DNA of 12,308 bases from Clostridiaceae bacterium (GTDB lineage: Bacteria > Bacillota > Clostridia > Acetivibrionales > DUMC01). The stretch covers positions 1 to 12,308 of the forward strand of contig JAAZDH010000227.1 of the NCBI GenBank assembly GCA_012512865.1, written 5' to 3'. This document shows, piece after piece, positions 5,291 through 12,308 of this stretch. Numbering within the stretch: the stretch's first letter is position 1; every line of letters begins with the position of its first letter. The position numbers and the translations under genes were made by a program. Below the pieces are notes generated by a model, which was not told the DNA's origin, ran no database searches, and saw only the letters and a program-made list of their open reading frames with translations.

Positions 5291-7975
5291 ATGAATATAT
5301 TTTTTAAAATGACTTATAAATCCCTTACTATGAACAAGACACGCACCATGGTTACCATTATCGGTATTATCCTGTCCGCTGCGATGATTACGGCAGTAAC
5401 CACCCTAATATCCAGCTTGCAGGATTTCATCCTGGATTATGCAATGCATCAATTTGGGGATTGGCATGGTGCGTTTTATGATGTCGACGGCAGCACGGCA
5501 GAAAGCTTGAAGTCCGATGAGAAGATTAAAACTGCCGCCTTCGCCGATAATATAGGTTATGCGGACATAGGCAGCTCCAATGAATATAAGCCATACCTGT
5601 TTATCATGGGAGCCGACGATTTGTTCATGGAAACCATGCCAGTACACCTCACAAGCGGAGAACTGCCCCGGACACCCGAAGAAATAATTCTGCCCGAGCA
5701 TCTTGCATACAATGGCGGTGTAACATATAAAATCGGGGATGAAATACGACTCGAAATTGGCGACAGGTATTACAGGGACAGTAGATTAATGCAGAATAAC
5801 CCCTTTATTCCCAGTGAAAAGGCGGATGATAACGGGGAAAAACAAATCATCGAGGGCGAGAAGCTGGCTGCCAGGGAAACAAGGACATATACAGTGGTGG
5901 GTTTTTATGAACGCCCGGATTTTGAGGAATACACGGCTCCCGGCTATACGGCCGTCACGAAAATGGACCCTGCCCGCGTTTCCGGCTCCTATGCAGTATA
6001 TTTTAAGATGAAAAATCCCAGGGACGCTTTTGAATATGTAAGCGGATCTGCTTACGGAGGTACAACGAACGACGATGTTCTTTTATATATGGGCTTTTCC
6101 CGGTATAACAATTTTTACACGGTGCTTTACAGCCTTGCTGCCATACTCATCGGCCTTATAATGTTTGGCTCCGTTTCCCTTATATACAATGCATTTGCCA
6201 TCTCGGTCAGCGAGCGTACCAGGCAGTTCGGTCTGCTAACCTCGGTTGGTGCAACAAGGCGTCAAAACAGGAAAATGGTATTATACGAGGCTTTAATAGT
6301 AAGCATCATAGGCATTCCCCTCGGAATACTTGGCGGCATCCTGGGCATAAGCATAACACTGCGCCTTACCGAGGACAAGTTCTATTCGTTTATTAACATA
6401 GAAAGCGTAAAATTTGATTTGAATGTTTCCGTCGAATCTATCATCGCGGCATGTATCATAGCATTGATAACCGTATTGATTTCTGCATGGATTCCATCAA
6501 GAAGGGCCACAAAAGTAACTGCCATTGACGCCATACGCCTTTCAAAAGATATTACGGCGAAACCCGGGGATGTTAAAACGTCAAAGCTTACATACAAGCT
6601 GTTTGGCCTGGAAGGCATGCTGGCGAAAAAGCACTTTAAGCGGAGCAGGAAGAAATACCGCGCAACGGTTGTCTCACTCTTTATGAGCATCGTGTTGTTT
6701 ATATCGGCATCCAGTTTTTGCGCTTATCTCACCGATACCGTTTCTGGGACTTTCCAGGACACCGATTATGATATCATCTATTATTATTCCGGTGATTATT
6801 CCGGTGTAAATGAAGAACAAACGGATATTGAAAGCCTGGAAGCCCTTTATAAGGGGTTGTCCTCCCTGGAAAGCGTTACTTCTGTAAGTTATGCTTTCCA
6901 CAATGGTTTTAACTGCCGCATACCAATCGAGCTCTATTCCGATAAATACATTAAGTACCTGGGATTGACCCACGAAACAGGAACCGGGACAGGTGCAAAC
7001 GAGTTTCCCATAAGCATCGTGGTATACGGAATCGGGGACGAGGTTTACAGGCAATACCTAAGGGCAAACAACCTGAGCGAGCAGGTTTACATGGACAAGC
7101 AGAATCCAAGGGGAATAGCCCATGCAATTGTAAGCAGGTTTGACCCGGTACAGCAAAAATACATTGTATTGCCGGTTTTCAAGGGAAAAACAGTCACCAT
7201 TAATATTGCCAAGTATGATGAAGAGAAGTGGAGCAGCCTTTCCAGCGAGGAAAAGGAGCAACTCATTGAAACGGGCGGCGATGAGGAATACAAAGTTAAT
7301 GTACCGCTGGTGCTTGATATTACGGATAAGGACCTGGTACTTGGTTTAAATACATCATCCAAGCTCGGCGTAACAGTTATGTACCCCTTGAGCGTTTTTA
7401 AGGAGTTATTTGGCATTACCAATAATTATGATTTTTACTTCAAGGCAAAAAATCCATCCCAGGCGTACGAAGATATAAACGAGTATCTTGTGGCCAACGG
7501 CATGAAAAACGACGACCATGCATTGCTGAACAAGTATGAAATGAAAAAAGTAGAGCGTAATATGGTTACCATAATAAAGGTATTTTCATACGGTTTTATT
7601 GCGTTAATCTCACTTATTGCAATTGCAAACGTGTTTAACACCATTTCAACTAACATCATGCTGCGACGCCGGGAATTTGCCATGCTCAAGTCCGTGGGCA
7701 TGACCACGAGAAGCTTTAATAAAATAATGAATTTTGAATGTATCCTGTACGGCCTAAAATCCTTGAAGTGGGGTCTTCCTGCGGCATTTGGCGTAACATG
7801 GCTGATTTATCAAAGCATTAAAAGCGGCTATACCACAAGTTTCTATGTGCCGTGGATATCGGTTCTTATTGCAATCTGCAGCGTTTTCATCGTTGTTTTT
7901 GCAACAATGATTTATTCTATGAGGAAAATTAAAAATGACAATCCAATTGATGCGTTAAAAAATGAAAATTTGTGA
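5291..7975 (+). CDS. Large ABC permease with two FtsX/MacB-like halves (8 TM, two extracellular domains)
   Basis: 894 residues; GAGGTG lies 8 nt before the ATG. First half: TM1 (about 19-42), an extracellular domain (about 45-270), TM2-TM4 (276-302, 332-358, 382-402). Second half: TM5 (457-480), a second extracellular domain (about 485-755), TM6-TM8 (758-785, 816-842, 855-877). Each half has the FtsX-family coupling segment after its second TM: SERTRQFGLLTSVGA (307-321) and RRREFAMLKSVGMT (793-806). Each also has a closing motif (AIDAIRLSKD; PIDALKNENL), showing an internal duplication in one chain. One polypeptide could therefore supply both halves of the transporter with an ATPase dimer. 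It differs from BceB (about 650 residues, 10 TM, one extracellular domain). The likely role is export of, or mechanical protection from, envelope-active peptides, inferred from the linked two-component genes. Confidence 0.9.
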   Translation: MNIFFKMTYKSLTMNKTRTMVTIIGIILSAAMITAVTTLISSLQDFILDYAMHQFGDWHGAFYDVDGSTAESLKSDEKIKTAAFADNIGYADIGSSNEYKPYLFIMGADDLFMETMPVHLTSGELPRTPEEIILPEHLAYNGGVTYKIGDEIRLEIGDRYYRDSRLMQNNPFIPSEKADDNGEKQIIEGEKLAARETRTYTVVGFYERPDFEEYTAPGYTAVTKMDPARVSGSYAVYFKMKNPRDAFEYVSGSAYGGTTNDDVLLYMGFSRYNNFYTVLYSLAAILIGLIMFGSVSLIYNAFAISVSERTRQFGLLTSVGATRRQNRKMVLYEALIVSIIGIPLGILGGILGISITLRLTEDKFYSFINIESVKFDLNVSVESIIAACIIALITVLISAWIPSRRATKVTAIDAIRLSKDITAKPGDVKTSKLTYKLFGLEGMLAKKHFKRSRKKYRATVVSLFMSIVLFISASSFCAYLTDTVSGTFQDTDYDIIYYYSGDYSGVNEEQTDIESLEALYKGLSSLESVTSVSYAFHNGFNCRIPIELYSDKYIKYLGLTHETGTGTGANEFPISIVVYGIGDEVYRQYLRANNLSEQVYMDKQNPRGIAHAIVSRFDPVQQKYIVLPVFKGKTVTINIAKYDEEKWSSLSSEEKEQLIETGGDEEYKVNVPLVLDITDKDLVLGLNTSSKLGVTVMYPLSVFKELFGITNNYDFYFKAKNPSQAYEDINEYLVANGMKNDDHALLNKYEMKKVERNMVTIIKVFSYGFIALISLIAIANVFNTISTNIMLRRREFAMLKSVGMTTRSFNKIMNFECILYGLKSLKWGLPAAFGVTWLIYQSIKSGYTTSFYVPWISVLIAICSVFIVVFATMIYSMRKIKNDNPIDALKNENL

Positions 7976-7999
7976 TAAAAATGAAATCTTGTGATAAAA
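7961..7999 (+). repeat. Tandem duplication spanning the permease stop codon
   Basis: Two 20-nt copies overlap by one base with a 19-nt period: 7961-7980 (AATGAAAATTTGTGATAAAA) and 7980-7999 (AATGAAATCTTGTGATAAAA), identical at 18 of 20 positions. The true TGA stop is in the first copy; the second is downstream and non-coding. Confidence 0.7.
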
Positions 8000-8025
8000 A
8001 AACCCTTGTAACTGTCAGCATATGC

Positions 8026-8098
8026 AATATAGCAATTGTTCTCCCTTGAAATTATGATTGCTTGCTAACAATATGAATAGTACTAATCATGCTATATT
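8026..8098. repeat. Long-range inverted repeat between convergent genes
   Basis: AATATAGCA (8026-8034) and TGCTATATT (8090-8098) are perfect 9-bp complements flanking a 55-nt interval. ATTGTT/AACAAT inside could extend the pairing. It lies between the permease stop and the AraC-type gene stop, so it may mark the shared transcript-end region. No classic GC-rich stem plus U-run terminator is visible there. Confidence 0.3.
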
Positions 8099-8115
8099 CT
8101 ACATCTTACATTTTC

Positions 8116-8994
8116 CTATACAATATGACATTCATCCTTATACCTGTCTTCAATCGTGACATAAATACATTCCTTGTTCCTGTGCCTGTATTCAAGCGGA
8201 GACATATTTTCCCTGGCCTTAAAATACCTGCTGAAATAGTGAATGCTTTGAAACCCGGCTTTTCCGGATATTTCTGTAACACTCATATCAGTATATGCCA
8301 GAAGTTCCTTTGCTCTTTGCAGCCTTAGATTATTGATATGCTGCACAGGGGTAATCCCGTATTTCCTGTTGAAAATCTTGCAAAGATAAGATTGGTCAAT
8401 AGCAAATATATTGGCCAGTTACCCGAGGGAGATTTTCTTGTAATAGTTATTATTTATATATTGCATAATTTTATTATTTAGTTCATCAGCATTGCCTGTA
8501 TCATCCATCTTATAGTCTTCTTCAGCCTCGTTTTTTTGAACACATTCCATGTTTTCCATGCTTTGCCCGCGTACCATTTGAAAAACCAGTTCATAGACAT
8601 TAGCTTTAATAATCTCTTTATATAGCGGCCTCTTATACATTGCTTCTTTAACAATGTTTTCAAACAGCATTCTTACTTTTATATTCCTGTTCTTGAATTG
8701 AAGGGGCAATAAATCCAATTTACTGGTCAAGCAGGAATCATACGTAACAAATTTAACTTCAATCGACCACATGGGATCTTTCGAGTCTGATGTCCATTCA
8801 TGACATATACCGGGTTTGAATATGCAAACAGCATGTTCAATGGATTTACAGTGCATATCATTGATTTGCAAACTGCTGCTGCCCCCAATTAAATACATTA
8901 TGTGATAAAAACTATGAAAATGGCATCCGACCCTGGATTGCCTGTCATATTTACACCTGGATACTGATATAATGCTTGTTGATTCCAAGCTCAT
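8116..8994 (-). pseudogene. AraC-family regulator interrupted by one in-frame stop
   Basis: The frame from ATG 8994 (AAGGAGG 8 nt upstream) encodes a 191-residue part with a cupin-like sensing domain (FHSFYHIMYLIGG, then CIFKPGICHEW) and the beginning of the DNA-binding domain, YINNNYYKKISLG. A TAA follows at 8421-8419. The same frame then continues without any shift for 100 residues to TAG 8118-8116 with the rest of a normal AraC domain: LANIFAIDQSYLCKIFNRKYG (first HTH), AKELLAYTDMSVTEISGKAGF and SRYFKARENMSPLEYR (second HTH). Restoring one codon (for example CAA or GAA, one base from TAA) gives a complete regulator of about 292 residues. Without readthrough, the product lacks DNA binding. 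An internal ATG at 8346 would give only 76 residues. It begins directly after the methyltransferase stop, so the two are co-transcribed. It could be a fresh pseudogene, a sequencing error or readthrough. Confidence 0.85.
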
Positions 8995-9699
8995 TTAAAC
9001 TTCCTCCTTAAGCTGCATCAGTTTTTCTTCGGCTATCGCCCCCAGTCCTTCCACAGCCATGATTTTTAAAGTCTCCAGTTTGAAGCGGGACATAAATTCC
9101 TCTATCTGCTCCGGGTTAAAGAAATATGCATCGGTAAATCCCATATCCACCCTGGAATCATGTCTTCCATCTTCCAAATACCTGAGAAGCCTGTTCTTTA
9201 GCTGGCCAATGTTTTGAGGATATGCCCTCAGGCAATCCACTATCGGAGCATAAGCTGATATAAAGGATACAACAAGAATCCCTCTCTTCTTTAGTACATC
9301 CATACATTGATTTATCGCTTTTTCTCTCTGATTTTCTTCCAGCAAATGATACATAGGTCCCATGCAAAGAACTGCATCAAATTCTTTACCTGGCAATATC
9401 TTGTTTAAGTCGAGTACATTTCCCTGGATGCAGCCTTTTAATTCAACTCCTGCTTCCTTTGAATGTTTGGCAGCTTGCTCAACCATTTTTTCACACAAAT
9501 CAACAAGTGTAACCTCATGACCATTTTGAGCAAGAAATATGCTGTATCTTCCCGGTCTTCCGCCAACATCCAGGACAGACGCACCACCTGGTATAAACTT
9601 CTTCAGGGTTCTCTTTGTAATTTCAAATTCAATCCTGTGCCTCTGCAGTCTTTCCCATTCATTATAGTCGTAATTGTAATACTGCTCAATACTTCCCAT
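8995..9699 (-). CDS. Class I SAM-dependent methyltransferase, apparently short at its C-terminus
   Basis: 234 residues from ATG 9699, chosen because GGGGAGG lies 7 nt upstream and homologues as I recall them begin near here. The frame is open to ATG 9774, but that extension runs through a leader hairpin. Motif I VLDVGGRPGRYSIFLA (SAM binding, about residues 42-57), an acidic residue ending the second strand (TLVDLCEKM), and the motif IV-like region FDAVLCMGPMYHLLEE. Small-molecule methyltransferases of this type contain GPLYHL in that place. The protein stops after EEKLMQLKEEV. Related proteins I recall continue about 35-40 residues to an HLLYVGRK-like end, so the C-terminal strand may be missing. 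The TAA abuts the ATG of the AraC-type gene; the regulator's ribosome binding site lies inside the last codons. The substrate is unknown; a role in resistance or metabolite modification is only a guess. Confidence 0.8.
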   Translation of the reverse strand: MGSIEQYYNYDYNEWERLQRHRIEFEITKRTLKKFIPGGASVLDVGGRPGRYSIFLAQNGHEVTLVDLCEKMVEQAAKHSKEAGVELKGCIQGNVLDLNKILPGKEFDAVLCMGPMYHLLEENQREKAINQCMDVLKKRGILVVSFISAYAPIVDCLRAYPQNIGQLKNRLLRYLEDGRHDSRVDMGFTDAYFFNPEQIEEFMSRFKLETLKIMAVEGLGAIAEEKLMQLKEEV

Positions 9700-9725
9700 T
9701 ACAATACCTCCCCAAGTAATGCTAA

Positions 9726-9763
9726 AACCCCGCAGAATCACGGTTATGTGACTCCGCGGGGTT
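9726..9763 (-). terminator. Terminator-like hairpin in the methyltransferase leader (possible attenuator)
   Basis: On the minus strand, AACCCCGC (9763-9756) pairs perfectly with GCGGGGTT (9733-9726), and inside it GTGA/TCAC (9751-9748, 9741-9738) pairs too. The stem is followed by TTTT-like sequence (GGGGTTTTAGC) and then, about 10 nt later, by the methyltransferase ribosome binding site. A competing small stem GCGG (9772-9769) with CCGC (9759-9756) would use part of the left arm. Its position between the promoter and the gene suggests premature termination control. Confidence 0.5.
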
Positions 9764-9840
9764 ATGTTCCGCATGTAAAGCTTCTAAGCTTCTATGTAGC
9801 TCAGGCACTTATGCCCTTATACATACTCACATTTTGAAGT

Positions 9841-9869
9841 ATTCTTACATATCTTTTCTAACTTGTCAA
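9841..9869 (-). promoter_or_regulatory. Promoter for the methyltransferase/AraC operon
   Basis: On the minus strand there is a perfect TTGACA (9869-9864), a 17-nt spacer and AAGAAT (9846-9841). The leader to ATG 9699 would be about 135 nt. It contains a hairpin GGCA-taag-TGCC (9815-9804), a double AAGCTT (9778-9783, 9786-9791) and the terminator-like hairpin. Confidence 0.5.
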
Positions 9870-10173
9870 TGGGTTCTGCCCGAGTTACTGCGTTTTTATT
9901 ACATTTATTAATTATATTAACCCTCTTTTATATTTTGCGAATAAACGCAAATATTGACAATGTATTTGGCCATATTTTATATTATTGTCAAAGATATTTC
10001 AACGTTTTGTAATAAATCAACAACTTCTTTAATATGGTTTGCGATCAAAGCTTATTTCAAAGCGGTACCGTTCGGACCTTTTATAACGGTAATCCTTCTG
10101 CCGTCAAGTGAAATGCTGACATTATCAATAATTATCCTGTCATCTGAAGAATTGTTAGTAAATGATGCCCACA
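9870..10173. other. AT-rich intergenic stretch between divergent methyltransferase genes
   Basis: Apart from the promoters at its two ends, this stretch has no intact gene. Its right half (10052-10174) holds a minus-strand coding-like segment described separately. The left half is very AT-rich with no clear structure. A plus-strand ORF crossing it (about 9954-10247) has no ribosome binding site and overlaps the next gene's start, so it is not called. Confidence 0.5.
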
Positions 10174-10174
10174 T
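10052..10174 (-). pseudogene. Coding-like remnant, possibly of an ABC ATPase N-terminus
   Basis: A 40-codon minus-strand frame reads DDRIIIDNVSISLDGRR, then ITVIKGPNGTALK, then TAA. After the TAA the same frame continues with another 24 protein-like codons (ALIANHIKEVVDLLQN...). The segment before the stop resembles the N-terminal strand pair and the start of Walker A (GPNG) of an ABC ATPase, but with one extra residue before GPNG and without the GKST. There is no ribosome binding site. It could be a decayed gene fragment or chance; the similarity is by eye only. Confidence 0.25.
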
Positions 10175-10203
10175 TGAATGCAGAGTAAAAAATGTGGTAC
10201 AAT
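10174..10203 (+). promoter_or_regulatory. Promoter for the RlmI-like gene
   Basis: TTGAAT (10174-10179), an 18-nt spacer and TACAAT (10198-10203) are a good sigma-A match. The predicted leader to ATG 10253 is about 40 nt. Confidence 0.5.
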
Positions 10204-10252
10204 CAGTGCGAAAAACAATCTATTTTGAAATCTATTTCGAAAGGTGACACAG

Positions 10253-11482
10253 ATGAAACAGGAACGGCAGTATCCAAAAGTCATGATATCCCCCAAGGCG
10301 GAGCGCAGTGTCAGGAATGGGCATCCGTGGATATACGGGGAAGAGATTCTCAAAACAGAGGGTGTGCCCCAAAACGGCGGGCTTGTAGATGTGTTTGCCG
10401 GAAATGCCTTTATGGGTACGGGCTTTTACAACAGTGCCAGCAAGATTACCGTTCGACTTATTTCGCGCAACGCCAACGATATATTTGATGCTCGCTTTTG
10501 GCACCGTCGTGTGAAGTATGCCGTTCATTACCGCAAAACCGTCATGCCCGGTGCAGACTTCACCTGTTGCCGCCTGATCCATGGTGAAGCTGACCAGATG
10601 CCGGGACTGACAGTGGACCGCTACGGCAGTATTCTGTCTGTGCAGATTACTTGTCTCGGTATGGAACTTGTCAAAGATACGGTTTACCATGCCCTATGGG
10701 ATGTGCTTGCTGAAATGGGCGAAAATGTCACCGGAATTTATGAGCGCAATGACATTGCCCTGCGCATACAGGAGGGGCTGCCGGTGTATAAAGGCTGGTA
10801 CCGATTCGATGGCATACTTGCGCCGGAATCCACAGTGACGGAAATATGCGAGAACGGTGTAAGATATCTGATAGATGTGGAAAATGGGCAGAAAACAGGC
10901 TTTTTCCTGGACCAGAAGTATAACCGTGCCGCTGTGGCCCGGATTGCCAGTGGCAAGCGGGTATTGGACTGCTTTACCTATATCGGTTCCTTCGCCCTTA
11001 ATGCAGCATTGGGCGGGGCAGAGCATGTGACCTGCGTGGATATCTCGCAGTCAGCCATTGACATGGCAAAAGCAAATGCCGTACGCAACGGGATTGACGG
11101 AAAAATGGATTTTTTGTGTGAGGACGTGTTTGACCTGCTGACAAAGCTGGCAGACCGGAAATGTCGGGACTATGACTATATCATCCTTGACCCGCCGGCT
11201 TTTACTAAATCCCGTAAGACGGTGCAGGACGCCGCCCGCGGATATAAAGAGATTAACCTCAAAGCCATGAAGCTGCTGCTCCGGGGCGGATACCTGGCCA
11301 CGTGCAGTTGCAGCCACTTCATGACTGATGACTTATTCCGCAAAATACTGGCAAGCGCTGCAAGGGATGCTTCCGTATCTCTCAGGCAGATTGAAGCCCG
11401 CCAACAAGCCCCGGACCATCCCATCCTGTGGAACGTTCCGGAGACGTATTACCTTAAGTTTTATATCTTCCAGGTTGTATGA
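10253..11482 (+). CDS. RlmI-like 23S rRNA (cytosine-C5) methyltransferase with PUA domain
   Basis: 409 residues, close to the usual ~395-400. The ATG at 10253 is preferred over the in-frame GTG at 10244 because AAAGGTG, 8 nt before the ATG, is the ribosome binding site and contains that GTG. The N-terminal PUA RNA-binding domain has SVRNGHPWIYGEEI (19-32). Then ENGQKTGFFLDQKYNR (210-224), a family hallmark, precedes the Rossmann domain: motif I VLDCFTYIGSFAL (237-249), an acidic tip VDIS (262-265), motif IV DPPAF (313-317) and CSCSHF (351-356) with the likely catalytic cysteine. It methylates a cytosine at C5 in large-subunit rRNA using SAM (position C1962 in the E. coli enzyme). The gene stands alone with its own promoter. 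Its base composition looks more GC-rich than the flanking regions. The exact target base in this organism is not shown. Confidence 0.88.
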   Translation: MKQERQYPKVMISPKAERSVRNGHPWIYGEEILKTEGVPQNGGLVDVFAGNAFMGTGFYNSASKITVRLISRNANDIFDARFWHRRVKYAVHYRKTVMPGADFTCCRLIHGEADQMPGLTVDRYGSILSVQITCLGMELVKDTVYHALWDVLAEMGENVTGIYERNDIALRIQEGLPVYKGWYRFDGILAPESTVTEICENGVRYLIDVENGQKTGFFLDQKYNRAAVARIASGKRVLDCFTYIGSFALNAALGGAEHVTCVDISQSAIDMAKANAVRNGIDGKMDFLCEDVFDLLTKLADRKCRDYDYIILDPPAFTKSRKTVQDAARGYKEINLKAMKLLLRGGYLATCSCSHFMTDDLFRKILASAARDASVSLRQIEARQQAPDHPILWNVPETYYLKFYIFQVV

Positions 11483-11518
11483 CCTGTACTGCATCTTTAC
11501 CCCATGTCATTTTCTTGA

Positions 11519-12170
11519 TTAATACTTGCCTCGCATTATATGCTTTATCTGTCTTATGGCAGATTTCGAGATTATCTTGAGGACACCTGAAAGTCTATCA
11601 GCAAATTCCCCATTGAAGCTCTTTTTCAACTGTTGATACCTTTTACCTTCCAGCTTTTGCTTATACGTTTCCCACATATCCAGATATGGCCGCAAAGATA
11701 CCGGATAATATACTTGTCTTTCGCTAATAAACTTCCTTACATAATTGTCACATTTTTTTACGTATAAAGGCTGGATCTCACATGCTTTATTGAAATAAGC
11801 AATAGCTGTGTCGATTTCCGCATTGAAAATTGACAGATAATATTCTCCTGTAACATAGAGTATTTCAGGGTCTTCACATACATACGCAGCATCAAGGATA
11901 TAATCTTCAGCTAACTTGAAGTCGCCTTCAACTGCTGACAGAATACCCAGACACAACAATGCCTTACGTATCGGCAATGGTACGTCTATAGGTTTGCTTG
12001 AGTTTTGATGCGATTATTATTTTCGAGTTTAAATCTTCAAAGGATGAGAAATTACTGCCCGCTTTGAAAATTTGCAAAAACTTGTTTTTTGCTTCTGCAT
12101 AATTCTTCTTTTCCATTAAACGGATCCCTTCCTCAAGTATAAGGTCCAACTCCTTGCCATAATAATCCAT
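11519..12170 (-). pseudogene. TPR-repeat protein gene split by a one-base frameshift
   Basis: The first frame starts at ATG 12170 after AAGGAGG (10 nt spacing): MDYYGKELDLILEEGIRLM, then a TPR-like helix pair NYAEAKNKFLQIFKAG, continuing to a TAA near 11965. The second frame, overlapping it, continues the protein as IRKALLCLGILSAVEGDF, KLAEDYILDAA, then YYLSIFNAEIDTAIAYFNKACEIQP (TPR-like) to TAA 11521-11519. The second frame has no ribosome binding site or ATG at its beginning, only TTG 11977. Skipping one base between about 11977 and 12015 joins both parts into 216 residues. The C-terminus is basic (KIISKSAIRQIKHIMRGKY). TPR proteins scaffold protein contacts; the partner is unknown. It could be a true pseudogene, a sequencing error or, less likely, programmed frameshifting. 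It converges with the RlmI-like gene with only 36 nt between them. Confidence 0.75.
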
Positions 12171-12250
12171 ACTAATTAATCCTCCTTGTTTTAATTTCAC
12201 TTTTTAAATTGTTGGAATTGAACTTGAGATATATGTTGTCTGAATGCCCT

Positions 12251-12308
12251 TCACCCCCACAGCAATTTGGCAAGTTTCTTTTTTATACCTTCGGGTCTAA
12301 CCCATCCA
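12251..12308 (-). CDS. C-terminal end of a gene entering from the right edge (unidentified)
   Basis: The last 18 codons before TGA 12253-12251 read GWVRPEGIKKKLAKLLWG, a basic amphipathic tail that looks like a real C-terminus. The stop lies 80 nt upstream of the TPR gene start on the same strand, consistent with one operon. Too little is present to name the protein. Confidence 0.4.
   Translation of the reverse strand, partial: GWVRPEGIKKKLAKLLWG

Noticed and set aside
9700..9774. N-terminal extension of the methyltransferase from ATG 9774
   Set aside because: No ribosome binding site at 9774, the extension is encoded by a terminator-like hairpin, and a strong GGGGAGG precedes ATG 9699.
9954..10247. 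97-codon plus-strand ORF upstream of the RlmI-like gene
   Set aside because: No ribosome binding site; it runs over the promoter, ribosome binding site and start of the real gene; its content looks like the antisense of the minus-strand remnant.
10244..10252. GTG start three codons earlier for the RlmI-like gene
   Set aside because: The GTG lies within the AAAGGTG ribosome binding site that serves ATG 10253.
12171..12200. GTG start ten codons earlier for the TPR gene
   Set aside because: Those codons include the AAGGAGG ribosome binding site of ATG 12170.

Overview
The window looks like chromosomal DNA of a low-to-medium-GC Gram-positive bacterium, most likely a member of Clostridia. The reasons are strong AGGAGG-type ribosome binding sites, AT-rich intergenic DNA, and a response regulator / short-loop sensor kinase pair divergent from a MacB/FtsX-type ABC exporter. 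No tRNA, rRNA, CRISPR array or insertion sequence was seen.

Layout. 1-603 (minus) is the N-terminal part of a protein resembling the deoxyhypusine-synthase fold, cut by the window edge. It lies downstream of a HAD-like phosphatase gene (758-1561, minus), and a good promoter plus a large dyad sit upstream of that pair. 1978-3762 (minus) encodes a sensor kinase and an OmpR-family response regulator. Divergent from it, 4431-7975 (plus) encodes an ABC ATPase and an unusually large 894-residue permease with two FtsX-like halves. The regulator probably controls the transporter promoter: two GTCACCT direct repeats, 11 bp apart, end 8 bp upstream of a perfect TATAAT. This is the layout of peptide-antibiotic sensing and export modules.

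8116-9699 (minus) is an operon of a SAM methyltransferase followed immediately by an AraC-type regulator that carries one in-frame TAA between its sensing and DNA-binding domains. The methyltransferase leader contains a terminator-like hairpin. 10253-11482 (plus) is an RlmI-like rRNA cytosine methyltransferase. 11519-12170 (minus) is a TPR protein gene split by a one-base frameshift, and 12251-12308 (minus) is probably the 3' end of another gene.

The most unusual structure is in the non-coding DNA of the sensor/transporter locus. Several gene boundaries there carry degenerate tandem duplications: a 16-nt repeat in the ATPase leader, a roughly 31-nt repeat between ATPase and permease that shares a core with it, three copies of a ribosome-binding-site/start module before the kinase, and a duplicated stop-codon segment after the permease. 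Separately, two genes in the right-hand part are broken by single changes and the methyltransferase appears to lack its usual C-terminus. Either that part is decaying or the assembly contains errors.
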